NCBI RefSeq assembly: GCF_026410505.1
Contig: NZ_JAPMIU010000006.1
Location: 1 to 64,000, forward strand
Direction of reading: 5' to 3'
Length of the DNA: 64,000 bases
Source: Frateuria hangzhouensis
GTDB taxonomy: Bacteria; Pseudomonadota; Gammaproteobacteria; Xanthomonadales; Rhodanobacteraceae
Shown here: in pieces, positions 51,360 through 60,119 of the stretch
Numbering within the stretch: position 1 is the first letter of the stretch
Layout of the letters: each line of letters opens with the position of its first letter
Notes under the pieces: model-generated
What the model was told of the DNA's origin: nothing
The model's database searches: none
What the model saw: only the letters and a program-made list of their open reading frames with translations
Program-made: the position numbers and the translations under genes

Positions 51360-52454
51360 ATGTCTGACAGTTTCTTGCTTATTGTAGGTGCCGGTTTTGC
51401 CGGGAGCGTGGTCGCGCGCGAGCTTGCCGATACCGGTCGGCGTGTGCATGTCATCGACAAGCGCCCGCACGTTGGGGGCAACGCATACGATGAGCATGAT
51501 GCTCATGGGGTGCTGGTGCATCGCTATGGTCCGCATATTTTCCACACGAACGGAGAGCGAATTTTCGACTACCTTTCCCGTTTTACCGACTGGCGCCCAT
51601 ACGAACATCGCGTGCGTGGTGTCGTCGATGGCCAGGAATATCCATTTCCCATCAACCGCGACACGTTAACCCAGCTGTACGGGATAGAGTTGGACGAAGC
51701 CGGTGCGGCCGCCTTTTTTGAGCAAGTACGCGAGCCTCGCGATCCGATACGCACCAGCGAGGACGTGGTACTCAACAGCGTCGGCCGCGATCTCTATGAA
51801 AAATTTTTTCTCAACTACACCCGCAAGCAGTGGGGGCTAGACCCCGCCGAGCTCAAAGCGGGGGTCGCCGCGCGCATTCCCGTGCGAACCAATATCGACG
51901 ATCGCTACTTCACCGATACTTTCCAGGCCATGCCGCTGCATGGTTACACCCGGATGTTCGAAAACATGCTCGACCATCCCTTGATTACCGTGGAACTCGG
52001 GGTGGATTTTCAAGATGTCCGCGATAAAATTGCGCGCGATCATACCGTTTATACAGGGCCGATCGACGCCTACTTCGGCTATCGCTTCGGTCGCCTTCCC
52101 TACCGCTCGCTTCGCTTCGAACACGAACATCTGCCAGGGCTAGAGCGCTTCCAGGAAACCGGTACGATCAACTACCCGAACGATCACGCGTACACGCGCA
52201 TTACCGAGTTCAAGCATCTGACCGGCCAAGTACACTCGGGCACATCGATCGTGCGCGAATATCCCCAGGCCGAGGGCGACCCGTATTACCCGGTGCCGCG
52301 CGAGGAGAACGAGGCGCTTTTCAAGCGCTATGAGGAACTGGCCAAGGCCGAACGGGACGTCACGTTTGTTGGCCGGCTTGCGCAGTACCGCTACTACAAC
52401 ATGGACCAGGTGGTCGGCGCGGCGCTCGCCGCGGCCAAGCGGCTGCTGGGCTGA
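51360..52454 (+). CDS. glf: UDP-galactopyranose mutase
   Basis: Glf is a flavoenzyme that converts UDP-galactopyranose to UDP-galactofuranose. The 364-residue product has the FAD-binding start FLLIVGAGFAGSVVARELA and the family blocks HVGGNAYDE, GPHIFHTN, NYTRKQWGLDP, TGPIDAYFGYRFGRLPYRS and NYPNDHAYTRITEFKH, including the catalytic arginines in those blocks. It means the glycan made by this cluster probably contains galactofuranose. Expected location is the cytosol. Confidence 0.96.
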   Translation: MSDSFLLIVGAGFAGSVVARELADTGRRVHVIDKRPHVGGNAYDEHDAHGVLVHRYGPHIFHTNGERIFDYLSRFTDWRPYEHRVRGVVDGQEYPFPINRDTLTQLYGIELDEAGAAAFFEQVREPRDPIRTSEDVVLNSVGRDLYEKFFLNYTRKQWGLDPAELKAGVAARIPVRTNIDDRYFTDTFQAMPLHGYTRMFENMLDHPLITVELGVDFQDVRDKIARDHTVYTGPIDAYFGYRFGRLPYRSLRFEHEHLPGLERFQETGTINYPNDHAYTRITEFKHLTGQVHSGTSIVREYPQAEGDPYYPVPREENEALFKRYEELAKAERDVTFVGRLAQYRYYNMDQVVGAALAAAKRLLG

Positions 52455-52456
52455 TC

Positions 52457-53587
52457 ATGCGCATCGCGTTCGTGTGCAAGCGCCGCTACATGGGCAAGGA
52501 TGTGATCCTTGACCGCTATGCGCGCTTGTACGAGATACCGCGACAACTGGCGCTGCTCGGGCATGAGGTCGAGGGCATCTGCCTGGACTACCGGCCGGGC
52601 ACCAAAGCCGGGGGCTGGAAGCATGATGCAGCCCCCGGCAGGCTGCAGTGGCAGGCCCACGCGCCCGGGCCGCTCGGGCTCGGCATGGCGGGCTATCCCT
52701 GGCAGGTGTTGCGGCATTTGCGCGCCTTCGCGCCGGACCTTGTCATTGGCGCCTCGGATATCCCGCAGGTGGCGCTGGGCGCTTGGCTGGCGAAGCGCCT
52801 GCGGGTCCCGTTTGTGGCTGACCTCTACGACAATTTCGAGGGGTTCGGGCAAGCGCGTATTCCTGGCATGGTTGGCCTGTTACGACGAGCAGTGCGCCGG
52901 GCAGCGCTGGTGCTGACTACCAGCGAGCAATTGCGAGGTTTTGTGGAAGGGGTCTATCGGCCCGCCGGCAGCGTCATGGCCATGCCCAGTTCGGTAGACA
53001 AGCGCGTATTTCGCCCGCGCGATCGCCGCGCCTGCCGCGAGGCGCTCGGGTTGCCAGTGGACGCTAAGTTATTCGGTACGGCGGGCGGCCTGCACCCGGA
53101 CAAGGGCGTGACCACGCTTTATGCGGCGTGGGAGCGCCTGCGCAGGGATTTGCCGGATGCGCATCTGGTCCTGGCCGGGCCGCACGAGGCCGCGCTGCCG
53201 CCCCCGCAGGGGGCGCGGGTGCATTACCTGGGTGCGCTTTCCCACGACCGGGTAGCCGACTTGTTCGGTGCGCTAGACGTGGGCGCGATCTGCGTACTGG
53301 ACACTGCATTCGGCCGCTACTGCTTTCCGCAAAAGGCTTACGAGATGCTTGCCTGCGGCCTGCCCGTGGTGGCGGCCAACGTCGGTGCCATGGGAGAGCT
53401 ACTGGCTGACGTGCCCGATTGCCTTTACAGGGCGGGTGACGCTGAAGATCTTGCGGCACGGATCGGGAGGCAGTTGGCTGCGCCGGTGGTGCCGAGGGTG
53501 CCGATCAAGGATTGGCAGGAGTTGATAGGCGAGATCGAGCCGCGGCTGCGCTCGCTGGTGGCCGAAAATGTTGCCGTCGCGGGATAG
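52457..53587 (+). CDS. Family 4 glycosyltransferase
   Basis: The 376-residue GT-B protein starts 2 bases after the glf stop. The C-terminal domain has GTAGGLHPDKGVTTLYAAW, LVLAGPHE, YLGALSHDRVADLFGALDV and FPQKAYEMLACGLPVVAANVGAMGE, the E-x7-E-like region of GT4. The N-terminal domain has VGASDIPQVALGAWLAKRLR. Donor unknown. It is the last plus-strand gene of the island; a B half-repeat follows. Confidence 0.87.
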   Translation: MRIAFVCKRRYMGKDVILDRYARLYEIPRQLALLGHEVEGICLDYRPGTKAGGWKHDAAPGRLQWQAHAPGPLGLGMAGYPWQVLRHLRAFAPDLVIGASDIPQVALGAWLAKRLRVPFVADLYDNFEGFGQARIPGMVGLLRRAVRRAALVLTTSEQLRGFVEGVYRPAGSVMAMPSSVDKRVFRPRDRRACREALGLPVDAKLFGTAGGLHPDKGVTTLYAAWERLRRDLPDAHLVLAGPHEAALPPPQGARVHYLGALSHDRVADLFGALDVGAICVLDTAFGRYCFPQKAYEMLACGLPVVAANVGAMGELLADVPDCLYRAGDAEDLAARIGRQLAAPVVPRVPIKDWQELIGEIEPRLRSLVAENVAVAG

Positions 53588-53630
53588 GTGCCTACCGAGG
53601 TTTGCGAAGTCCGCCTGCTGGCAGCACTAA

Positions 53631-53654
53631 GGTCGCGCGCGAGGGCGCTCCTAA
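53631..53654. repeat. Family B REP half-site
   Basis: GGTCGCGCGCGAGGGCGCTCC is a single B arm between two convergent glycosyltransferase genes. Confidence 0.55.
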
Positions 53655-53671
53655 AGGGACTTGCGCGGGTG

Positions 53672-54877
53672 TCAGTCCTTGCGCATGGGTTGGGCACATT
53701 GCATGAGCAAGTCGCCGTAACGCCCGGCAACCGCCTGCCAGTCGACCCGTGCCATCGCGTTCGTGCGGATGGCTTGTGCGCGAGCCTGCGCTCGTTCGGG
53801 GTGTTCCAGATTGTCCAGCACGGCATCGGCCAGCGCGGTGGGGTTTGTCGGATCCACGCACACGGTTGCGGCCGACTCGCCGAGCAGATCGCCCAGCCCT
53901 TGTACCTGGCCGGCCACCACGGGGCAGCCGCAGCCGACCGCTTCCATCAGCGCCACCGGGAGTCCCTCCTGGTCGCCCGAGCTGTCGCGTACGAACGGCG
54001 CGACGAACACGGCAGCGCGACGGTACAACGCGGGAAGCTGGTCCTGCGCCACGGCCCCCTTGAACGTGACGTGGGCGCCGATTCCCAGTTCGTCCACCTG
54101 CCGCCGCAGTGCTGCTTCTTGCGGGCCAAAGCCCGCAATGGTCAATCGCACGGACGGCCGTCGGGCGATGATCATGGGCATCGCCTGTAACAGGAAGCGC
54201 AATCCCTTCTTGGCAACCAGCCGCCCCACGAACAGCAGTTCGTCGGCGGAGCGCAGGTCGGATCCGGGGGTGAAACGCTCTTGCAGGTCCACGCCCATTG
54301 GCACTACCGACAATGCGGGAGCATGGATGCACTGGCGAAGCGCCTCTTCCTGCATGGCACGGCTGACGACGGTCATGGCTGCAGCCGAACCGGCCACTTT
54401 CCGCTTCAGTCTCGTCAGCAGACCTCCCCGCAAGCCGAACAGATCGCCGCCATGCGAGGTGACGAGGTAGGGTCGCCTAAGCCGCCGGGCGACCAGGCCT
54501 TGCGGAATCAGCCAATGCGCGTGCACCACGTCCACGCGCTGGCGCCGGAACACCTGCCTTGCGGCGATCAGTTGTCCCAGCACGAAGCCGGGCAGCAGCA
54601 GCCATTTCCAGCGATACAGCTTCAGGTTGGCGGCAATGCCACCGTTGTTCACCAGCGTTTGCAATCGCCGCGGCGCATAGCGATAGCGCACGACCTGCAC
54701 GCCTTCAAAGATCCCGTTTGGGTCCGCGCCCGGCGCATCGGGAACCACCGCAATCACGGTGAAGCGATCGGTCAGCCGCTGGCACAACTGGTGGACGAAG
54801 CCCGGCTCTGGATCGTTCGCCCATCGCGGGTAGGTGGAGGCGAGCACCAGGACCGTGGGCTTGTCCTGGTCACTCAT
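53672..54877 (-). CDS. Family 4 glycosyltransferase
   Basis: The 401-residue GT-B enzyme has VLVLASTYPRWANDPEPGFV at the N-terminus, HAHWLIPQGLVA, and the C-terminal LLFVGRLVAKKGLRFLLQAM, VTFKGAVAQDQLP and EGLPVALMEAVGCGCPVVAG. These are typical features of alpha-glycosyltransferases that build surface glycans. Its ATG overlaps the upstream GT2 gene by 8 bases on the same strand, so the two are coupled. Together they form a minus-strand pair facing the plus-strand island genes. Confidence 0.9.
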   Translation of the reverse strand: MSDQDKPTVLVLASTYPRWANDPEPGFVHQLCQRLTDRFTVIAVVPDAPGADPNGIFEGVQVVRYRYAPRRLQTLVNNGGIAANLKLYRWKWLLLPGFVLGQLIAARQVFRRQRVDVVHAHWLIPQGLVARRLRRPYLVTSHGGDLFGLRGGLLTRLKRKVAGSAAAMTVVSRAMQEEALRQCIHAPALSVVPMGVDLQERFTPGSDLRSADELLFVGRLVAKKGLRFLLQAMPMIIARRPSVRLTIAGFGPQEAALRRQVDELGIGAHVTFKGAVAQDQLPALYRRAAVFVAPFVRDSSGDQEGLPVALMEAVGCGCPVVAGQVQGLGDLLGESAATVCVDPTNPTALADAVLDNLEHPERAQARAQAIRTNAMARVDWQAVAGRYGDLLMQCAQPMRKD

Positions 54878-55724
54878 CGCGACGGTATGTGAGCGCCGTG
54901 ATCTGCTCGGAAATCAATCCGATGAGGAAGACGATAACCGCCGCACTCCAGAGCAATGTGCTGCCATTGGTCAGACGGCTGTAGTGGTAATAGGTCCAGA
55001 AGTAGTTTGCGCACCCCAGCAGAAAAAACACCACGGCGGTCGGCGCGAACAGCTTCAGCGGCGAATACAGCGTCGCAATCTTGAAGATGATCAGCAGGAA
55101 ACGCAGCCCATCGCGCAGCGGCCGGATGTGGCTCTTGCCCACGCGCTGGGCAGCCTTGATCGGCACGTAGGCAACCGGATAGGCGCTGCGGAAGAAGGCC
55201 ATGGTGCTGGTGGTGGGGTAGGAAAAGCCGTTGGGCAGCAGGTACAGGAACTCCTGGAATTTCTCCGCGCGCACGGCACGGAAGCCAGAGGTGAGGTCGA
55301 GTACCGGGTGGCCGGTCATGCGGGTCGCGAGCCAGTTGTAGAGGGTGTTGGCCAGGCCGCGGCCGACGCCGGCCTGGCTGCCCCAGTCGCGCGCGCCGAT
55401 GGCCATGTCGTAGCCCTCGTGCAGCCGCGCCAGCAGGCGGTCGATGTCCGCTGGGTCGTGCTGGCCGTCGCCATCCATGAACACGAGCCAATCCCCTTTT
55501 GCCGCGCGTGCGCCGCGCTTGATCGCCGCGCCGTTGCCCATCGAGTAGGGCGAGGACAGGCAGTCGACGGCGTTGGCGGCGCAGATGGCGCGCGTGTCGT
55601 CGGTCGAGCCGTCGTCGACCACGATGATTTCCGCGTCCGGGTGGGCTGTACGCAGCGTCGGCAGCAGATCGGTCAGGGCCGCCGCTTCGTTCTTCGCGGG
55701 CAGGATGATGCTCAGGCGTGTCAA
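54870..55724 (-). CDS. DPM1/GtrB-like polyprenyl-phosphate glycosyltransferase
   Basis: The 284-residue GT2 begins LSIILPAKNEAAALTDLLPT, with DDGSTDD at 37-43 and MDGDGQHD at 83-90, GARDWGSQAG and LTSGFRAVR. A positively charged segment and two C-terminal membrane helices (PLKLFAPTAVVFFLLGCANY and LWSAAVIVFLIGLISEQ) follow. This is the layout of polyprenyl-phosphate mannose/glucose synthases, which load one sugar on undecaprenyl phosphate on the cytosolic face. The TTG at 55724 is chosen because AGGGGAATCTCC precedes it; upstream in-frame codons up to a GTG at 55838 show no coding character. It would supply the lipid-linked donor that GT-C enzymes need. Confidence 0.82.
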   Translation of the reverse strand: MTRLSIILPAKNEAAALTDLLPTLRTAHPDAEIIVVDDGSTDDTRAICAANAVDCLSSPYSMGNGAAIKRGARAAKGDWLVFMDGDGQHDPADIDRLLARLHEGYDMAIGARDWGSQAGVGRGLANTLYNWLATRMTGHPVLDLTSGFRAVRAEKFQEFLYLLPNGFSYPTTSTMAFFRSAYPVAYVPIKAAQRVGKSHIRPLRDGLRFLLIIFKIATLYSPLKLFAPTAVVFFLLGCANYFWTYYHYSRLTNGSTLLWSAAVIVFLIGLISEQITALTYRRDE

Positions 55725-55984
55725 GGAGATTCCCCTGGAGTATCCGGGGGATGATAGCGCGGGAGGTTTGGGAGGGGCGATCGGGGGACGGCGGCTTGGT
55801 TGTTCTGTGGAGGAAGGCACTTTCCCCTTCTCCAACACTCTTGCCCGGCTGGGTCGGGAAAGAGCGCGCGGGACACGTCCCGCGGCGCGATAGCGATCAC
55901 GGTTGCGCCACCAGCAGTGATGACCGCGGAGCCGTTCTGGAGTAAATTCCTTGTCAATTAGGGGGCTTAAGGCCGGTATCTATC

Positions 55985-57709
55985 ATGTCATCCCAACTGC
56001 AACCGTCGCTCGTCGGTCTGACCGGCATGGCGCGTCGCCTGGTTTCCGAGGGCGTGCTGCCGGAGGCGGATGTCCGCAAGGCGGTCGACGATTCGACCCA
56101 GAAGAAGATTTCGCTGGCGGCCTGGCTGCTCGATCACGGCCTGGTGGAAAGCACGCGGCTTACCCAGGTGGCCTCGTCCGAGTTCGGCATGCCGATGATG
56201 GATGTCAGCTCGATGTCGACCGCGTCGATGCCGGTGAACTTGATCAGCGAAGCGCTGATGACCAAGCACCAGGCGTTGCCGCTGTTCAAGCGGGGCAAGC
56301 GCCTGTTCGTGGGCATCTCCGATCCGATGCAGTCGCATGCGCTGGACGAGATCAAGTTCCACTCCAACTGCATGGTCGAGCCGATCCTGGTCGAGCGCGG
56401 GCAGTTGTCCCGGGCCATCGACGGCGCGCTGGCGAACATGAACGCGACGATGCCCGAGATGGGCAACGACGATTTCGACGAGCTGTCGCTGGAGACGGCC
56501 GACGAAGAGGCTGCCGACAGCACCGGCCACGACGCCACCGGCGGCGACGACGCACCCGTGGTGAAGTTCGTCAACAAGATCCTGGTGGACGCCATCCGCC
56601 GCGGCGCCTCGGACATCCACTTCGAGCCGTTCGAAACCAACTTCCGCGTGCGCCTGCGCATGGACGGCATGCTGCGGCCGGTGGCCAACCCGCCGATGAA
56701 GATGGCCAGCCGCATCTCCTCGCGCCTGAAGGTGATGGCCGGCCTGGACATCGCCGAGCGCCGCGTGCCCCAGGACGGCCGCATCAAGCTCAACCTGTCC
56801 AAGAGCCGCTCGATGGACTTCCGCGTGAGCACGCTGCCCACGCTGTTCGGCGAGAAGATCGTGCTGCGTATCCTGGACAGTTCCTCGGCCAAGCTGGGCA
56901 TCGACAAGCTGGGTTACGAAGCGGACCAGAAGAAGCTCTACCTGGATGCCATCCACAAGCCCTACGGCATGGTGCTGGTGACCGGCCCGACTGGTTCGGG
57001 CAAGACGGTGTCGCTGTACACAGCGCTGAATATCCTCAACACGCCGGAGCGCAACATTTCCACGGTCGAGGATCCGGTGGAAATCCGCGTCGAGGGGATC
57101 AACCAGGTCCAGCAGAACGTCAAGCGCGGCATGACCTTCGCGGCGGCGCTGCGCTCGTTCCTGCGCCAGGATCCGGACGTGATCATGGTCGGCGAAATTC
57201 GTGACCTGGAAACCGCCGAGATCGGCATCAAGGCCGCGCAGACCGGTCATATGGTGCTTTCCACGCTACATACCAACGATGCGCCGCAGACCATTGCGCG
57301 CCTGATGAACATGGGCATCCCGCCTTACTCCATCACTTCGTCGGTAACGCTGGTGATCGCCCAGCGCCTGGCCCGCCGCCTGCACGACTGCAAGAAGCCG
57401 CAGACCCTGCCGCCGCACGTGCTGCTGGCGGCCGGTTTCACGCAGGAGGACATCGATGCCGGGCTGACGTTGTACGAGGCCGTTGGCTGCGACCACTGCA
57501 ACGAAGGCTACAAGGGTCGCGTGGGCATCTACCAGGTGATGCCGATGACCGAGGCCATTCAGCAGATCGTGCTGCAGGGTGGCAACGCACTGCAGATCGG
57601 CGAGGTGGCGCGCAGCATCGGCATCAACGATCTGCGAGCCTCGGCGCTGTTGAAGGCCAAGGCCGGGGTAACCAGCCTGGCCGAGATCGATCGCGTTACC
57701 AAGGATTGA
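55985..57709 (+). CDS. pilB: Type IV pilus extension ATPase
   Basis: PilB powers pilin polymerisation at the cytosolic face of the pilus machine. The 574-residue product has the N-terminal T2SSE domain (about 1-160), Walker A GPTGSGKT at 334-341 and the Asp/His boxes STVEDPVEI and LSTLHTNDAPQT. Walker B lies in DPDVIMVGEIRDLETAEIG. A C-terminal metal-binding segment contains CDHCNEGYKGRVGIY. It starts at ATG 55985 about 260 bases from the divergent GT2 gene. It heads the pilB-pilC-pilD-coaE run. Confidence 0.97.
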   Translation: MSSQLQPSLVGLTGMARRLVSEGVLPEADVRKAVDDSTQKKISLAAWLLDHGLVESTRLTQVASSEFGMPMMDVSSMSTASMPVNLISEALMTKHQALPLFKRGKRLFVGISDPMQSHALDEIKFHSNCMVEPILVERGQLSRAIDGALANMNATMPEMGNDDFDELSLETADEEAADSTGHDATGGDDAPVVKFVNKILVDAIRRGASDIHFEPFETNFRVRLRMDGMLRPVANPPMKMASRISSRLKVMAGLDIAERRVPQDGRIKLNLSKSRSMDFRVSTLPTLFGEKIVLRILDSSSAKLGIDKLGYEADQKKLYLDAIHKPYGMVLVTGPTGSGKTVSLYTALNILNTPERNISTVEDPVEIRVEGINQVQQNVKRGMTFAAALRSFLRQDPDVIMVGEIRDLETAEIGIKAAQTGHMVLSTLHTNDAPQTIARLMNMGIPPYSITSSVTLVIAQRLARRLHDCKKPQTLPPHVLLAAGFTQEDIDAGLTLYEAVGCDHCNEGYKGRVGIYQVMPMTEAIQQIVLQGGNALQIGEVARSIGINDLRASALLKAKAGVTSLAEIDRVTKD

Positions 57710-57725
57710 CGGCGTCGCCGGAAGG

Positions 57726-57749
57726 GGTCGCGCCCAAGGGCGCTCCTAC
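57726..57749. repeat. Family B REP half-site between pilB and pilC
   Basis: GGTCGCGCCCAAGGGCGCTCC and TAC form one B arm, located in the 178-base pilB-pilC gap. Confidence 0.6.
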
Positions 57750-57887
57750 AATGGGGCCCAAGGGGCGCAACGGCCATGCGAAGTTGCGCGGAACGGCACG
57801 AAATAACTTGTCGGATTTGGCATAAGCTGCACTGACGACCCGCCGCGCGAGCGGCGGTCGCGGATCGAACCATCGGGGGAATCGGGC

Positions 57888-59156
57888 ATGGCTACGGCTA
57901 ACGCAATCGCCAAGAACGCGCGTGATATCGGCGCCCAGCGCGCCGAGGTCAGCAGGATGACCATGTACGACTGGGTCGCGCTGGACAAGCGCGGCAAGCG
58001 CATGAAGGGCGAAATGCCGGCGAAGAACGCCTCGCTGGTCAAGGCCGAACTGCGCCGCCAGGGGATGAACCCGCAGACGGTGCGCGAGAAGTCCAAGCCG
58101 CTGTTCGGCGCCACCGGCAAGACGGTGAAGCCCGGTGACGTGGCCGTCTTCAGCCGCCAGATCGCCACGATGATGGCGTCCGGCGTGCCGATGGTGCAGT
58201 CCTTCGACATCATCGCCGATGGCCAGAAGAACGTCCGCTTCAAGAACATCCTGACCGACGTCAAGCAGGGCATCGAGGGCGGCGCGTCGCTGCATGAGGC
58301 CTTGGGCAGGCACCCGGTGCAGTTCGACGAGCTTTACCGCAACCTGGTGCGCGCCGGCGAATCGGCGGGTGTGCTGGACACGGTGCTCGACACGGTGGCG
58401 ACCTACAAGGAACGCACCGAGGCGATCAAGAAAAAGATCAAGAAGGCGCTGTTCTACCCGGCCATGGTGCTGGCGGTGGTGTTCCTGGTCACCATGATCA
58501 TGCTGTTGTTCGTGGTGCCGGTGTTCGCGCAGACCTTCCAGGATGCCGGTGCCGACCTGCCCGCGCCGACGCAATTCGTGCTCAGCGCCTCCGAGTTCGT
58601 GAAGAGCTACTGGTGGATGATCATCGCCATCGTGTTCGGATCGATTACCGGGATCATCGCCGGAAAGAAACGCTCGTTGGCGTTTGCCCATCTGCTGGAC
58701 CGTATTTCGCTGCGGTTGCCGGTGATGGGTGAAATCCTGCGGCAATCAGCGATTGCCCGCTTCGCGCGCACCCTGGGCGTCACCTTCCGCGCCGGTGTGC
58801 CGCTGGTCGAAGCGCTGGACGCCGTGGCCGGTGCCACCGGCAGCATCGTCTACGGCGATGCCGTGCGACAAATGCGTGACGACATCGCGGTGGGCCACCA
58901 GTTGCAGCTGGCGATGCGCCAGACCGGCCTGTTCCCCAACATGGTGGTGCAGATGACCGCCATTGGCGAGGAATCCGGCTCGCTGGACCACATGCTGTTC
59001 AAGGTGGCCGAGTTCTATGAAGACGAAGTCAGCAACATGGTCGACACCTTGTCTACCCTGTTGGAACCCTTGATCATGGTCGTCCTGGGTGTGCTGGTCG
59101 GCGGCATGGTGGTCTCGCTCTACCTGCCGATCTTCAAGCTGGCGGGCACGGTGTAA
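57888..59156 (+). CDS. pilC: Type IV pilus inner-membrane platform protein
   Basis: The 422-residue PilC/GspF protein has two T2SSF domains (VAVFSRQIATMMASGVPMVQ; ARFARTLGVTFRAGVPLVEA). The membrane helices are FYPAMVLAVVFLVTMIMLLF, YWWMIIAIVFGSITGIIAG and LIMVVLGVLVGGMVVSLYL, in the family's usual places. It anchors the extension and retraction ATPases at the inner membrane. A terminator follows directly. Confidence 0.97.
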   Translation: MATANAIAKNARDIGAQRAEVSRMTMYDWVALDKRGKRMKGEMPAKNASLVKAELRRQGMNPQTVREKSKPLFGATGKTVKPGDVAVFSRQIATMMASGVPMVQSFDIIADGQKNVRFKNILTDVKQGIEGGASLHEALGRHPVQFDELYRNLVRAGESAGVLDTVLDTVATYKERTEAIKKKIKKALFYPAMVLAVVFLVTMIMLLFVVPVFAQTFQDAGADLPAPTQFVLSASEFVKSYWWMIIAIVFGSITGIIAGKKRSLAFAHLLDRISLRLPVMGEILRQSAIARFARTLGVTFRAGVPLVEALDAVAGATGSIVYGDAVRQMRDDIAVGHQLQLAMRQTGLFPNMVVQMTAIGEESGSLDHMLFKVAEFYEDEVSNMVDTLSTLLEPLIMVVLGVLVGGMVVSLYLPIFKLAGTV

Positions 59157-59169
59157 TCTTCCAGCGGAC

Positions 59170-59207
59170 AAGGCCCCTCTCCCCGCCGGGAGGGGGGCCT
59201 TTTTTGT
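59170..59207 (+). terminator. Terminator after pilC
   Basis: AAGGCCCCTCTCCCCGCCGGGAGGGGGGCC is followed by TTTTTT. The stem resembles the family C repeat core, so a repeat may have been used as a terminator. Confidence 0.8.
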
Positions 59208-59261
59208 GCTTCTCGCAAAAACGGCATCTCAATTGCCTTTGCAGGGCTTCAAGGATTACGC

Positions 59262-60119
59262 ATGATCGACCTTCCGCTCTGGCTCTGCCTCGTCTTCGCC
59301 GGTGTACTCGGCCTGCTGGTGGGCAGCTTCCTCAATGTGGTGATCCTGCGGCTACCGGCGCGGCTGGCGGCGCAGTGGCGGCGCGAGGCGCAGGAAGAGC
59401 TGGCGCTGGAGGCGGCCGACGAGCCGCTGCCGCCGGGGATCGTGCGCGAATCCTCGCACTGCCCGCACTGCAAGCACCCGCTGTCGGCGGGCGACAACAT
59501 TCCGCTGTTCGGCTGGCTGCTGCTGCGTGGGCGATGCCGCTATTGCCGCGAGCCGATCTCCATCCAGTACCCGCTGGTGGAGCTGCTTTCGGGCGTGCTG
59601 AGCGTGCTGGTGGTGTGGAAGTTCGGGCCCGGTTGGGTGGCGCTGGCGGGGCTGGTGTTCACCTGGATGCTGATCGCGCTGGCGGGCATCGACTTTCGCA
59701 CGCAGTTGTTGCCCGACCAGCTCACCTTCCCGCTCCTGTGGCTTGGGCTGCTGCTGTCGCTGCTGCCGATGTTCGTGCTGCCGGCGACGGCGATCCTCGG
59801 CGCGGCGCTGGGCTATCTCAGCCTGTGGAGCGTGTACTGGCTGTTCAAGCTGCTCACCGGCAAGGAGGGCATGGGCTACGGCGATTTCAAGCTGCTCGCC
59901 GCGCTGGGCGCGTGGATGGGGCCGGGCGCGCTGTTGCCGGTGGTGCTGCTGTCCTCGCTGGTGGGGGCGATCCTTGGCGGGCTGTTGATCGTGTTGCGCA
60001 AACACGGCCGCGAGGTGCCGATGCCGTTCGGGCCGTTCATCGCGATGGCGGGGTGGATCTGGTTCATCGCCGGCGAACCGCTGCTGCAGGCCTACATGCA
60101 GCTGACCGGGCTGCGATGA
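59262..60119 (+). CDS. pilD: Prepilin leader peptidase/N-methyltransferase
   Basis: PilD removes the short leader from PilA-like proteins and methylates the new N-terminus. The 285-residue product has N-terminal SFLNVVILRLP, zinc-ribbon cysteines at 67, 70, 92 and 95 (CPHC, CRYC), catalytic Asp144 (AGIDFRTQLLPDQ) and a second Asp in GMGYGDFKLLAALG. It is a polytopic inner-membrane enzyme. It should process both pilins and the minor pilin near uvrB. Its stop overlaps the coaE start. Confidence 0.97.
   Translation: MIDLPLWLCLVFAGVLGLLVGSFLNVVILRLPARLAAQWRREAQEELALEAADEPLPPGIVRESSHCPHCKHPLSAGDNIPLFGWLLLRGRCRYCREPISIQYPLVELLSGVLSVLVVWKFGPGWVALAGLVFTWMLIALAGIDFRTQLLPDQLTFPLLWLGLLLSLLPMFVLPATAILGAALGYLSLWSVYWLFKLLTGKEGMGYGDFKLLAALGAWMGPGALLPVVLLSSLVGAILGGLLIVLRKHGREVPMPFGPFIAMAGWIWFIAGEPLLQAYMQLTGLR

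Noticed and set aside
55725-55838. 38-codon extension of the DPM1-like gene to a GTG
   Set aside because: No RBS and Pro/Ser-rich content without family match; the TTG at 55724 has a strong RBS and the standard N-terminus.
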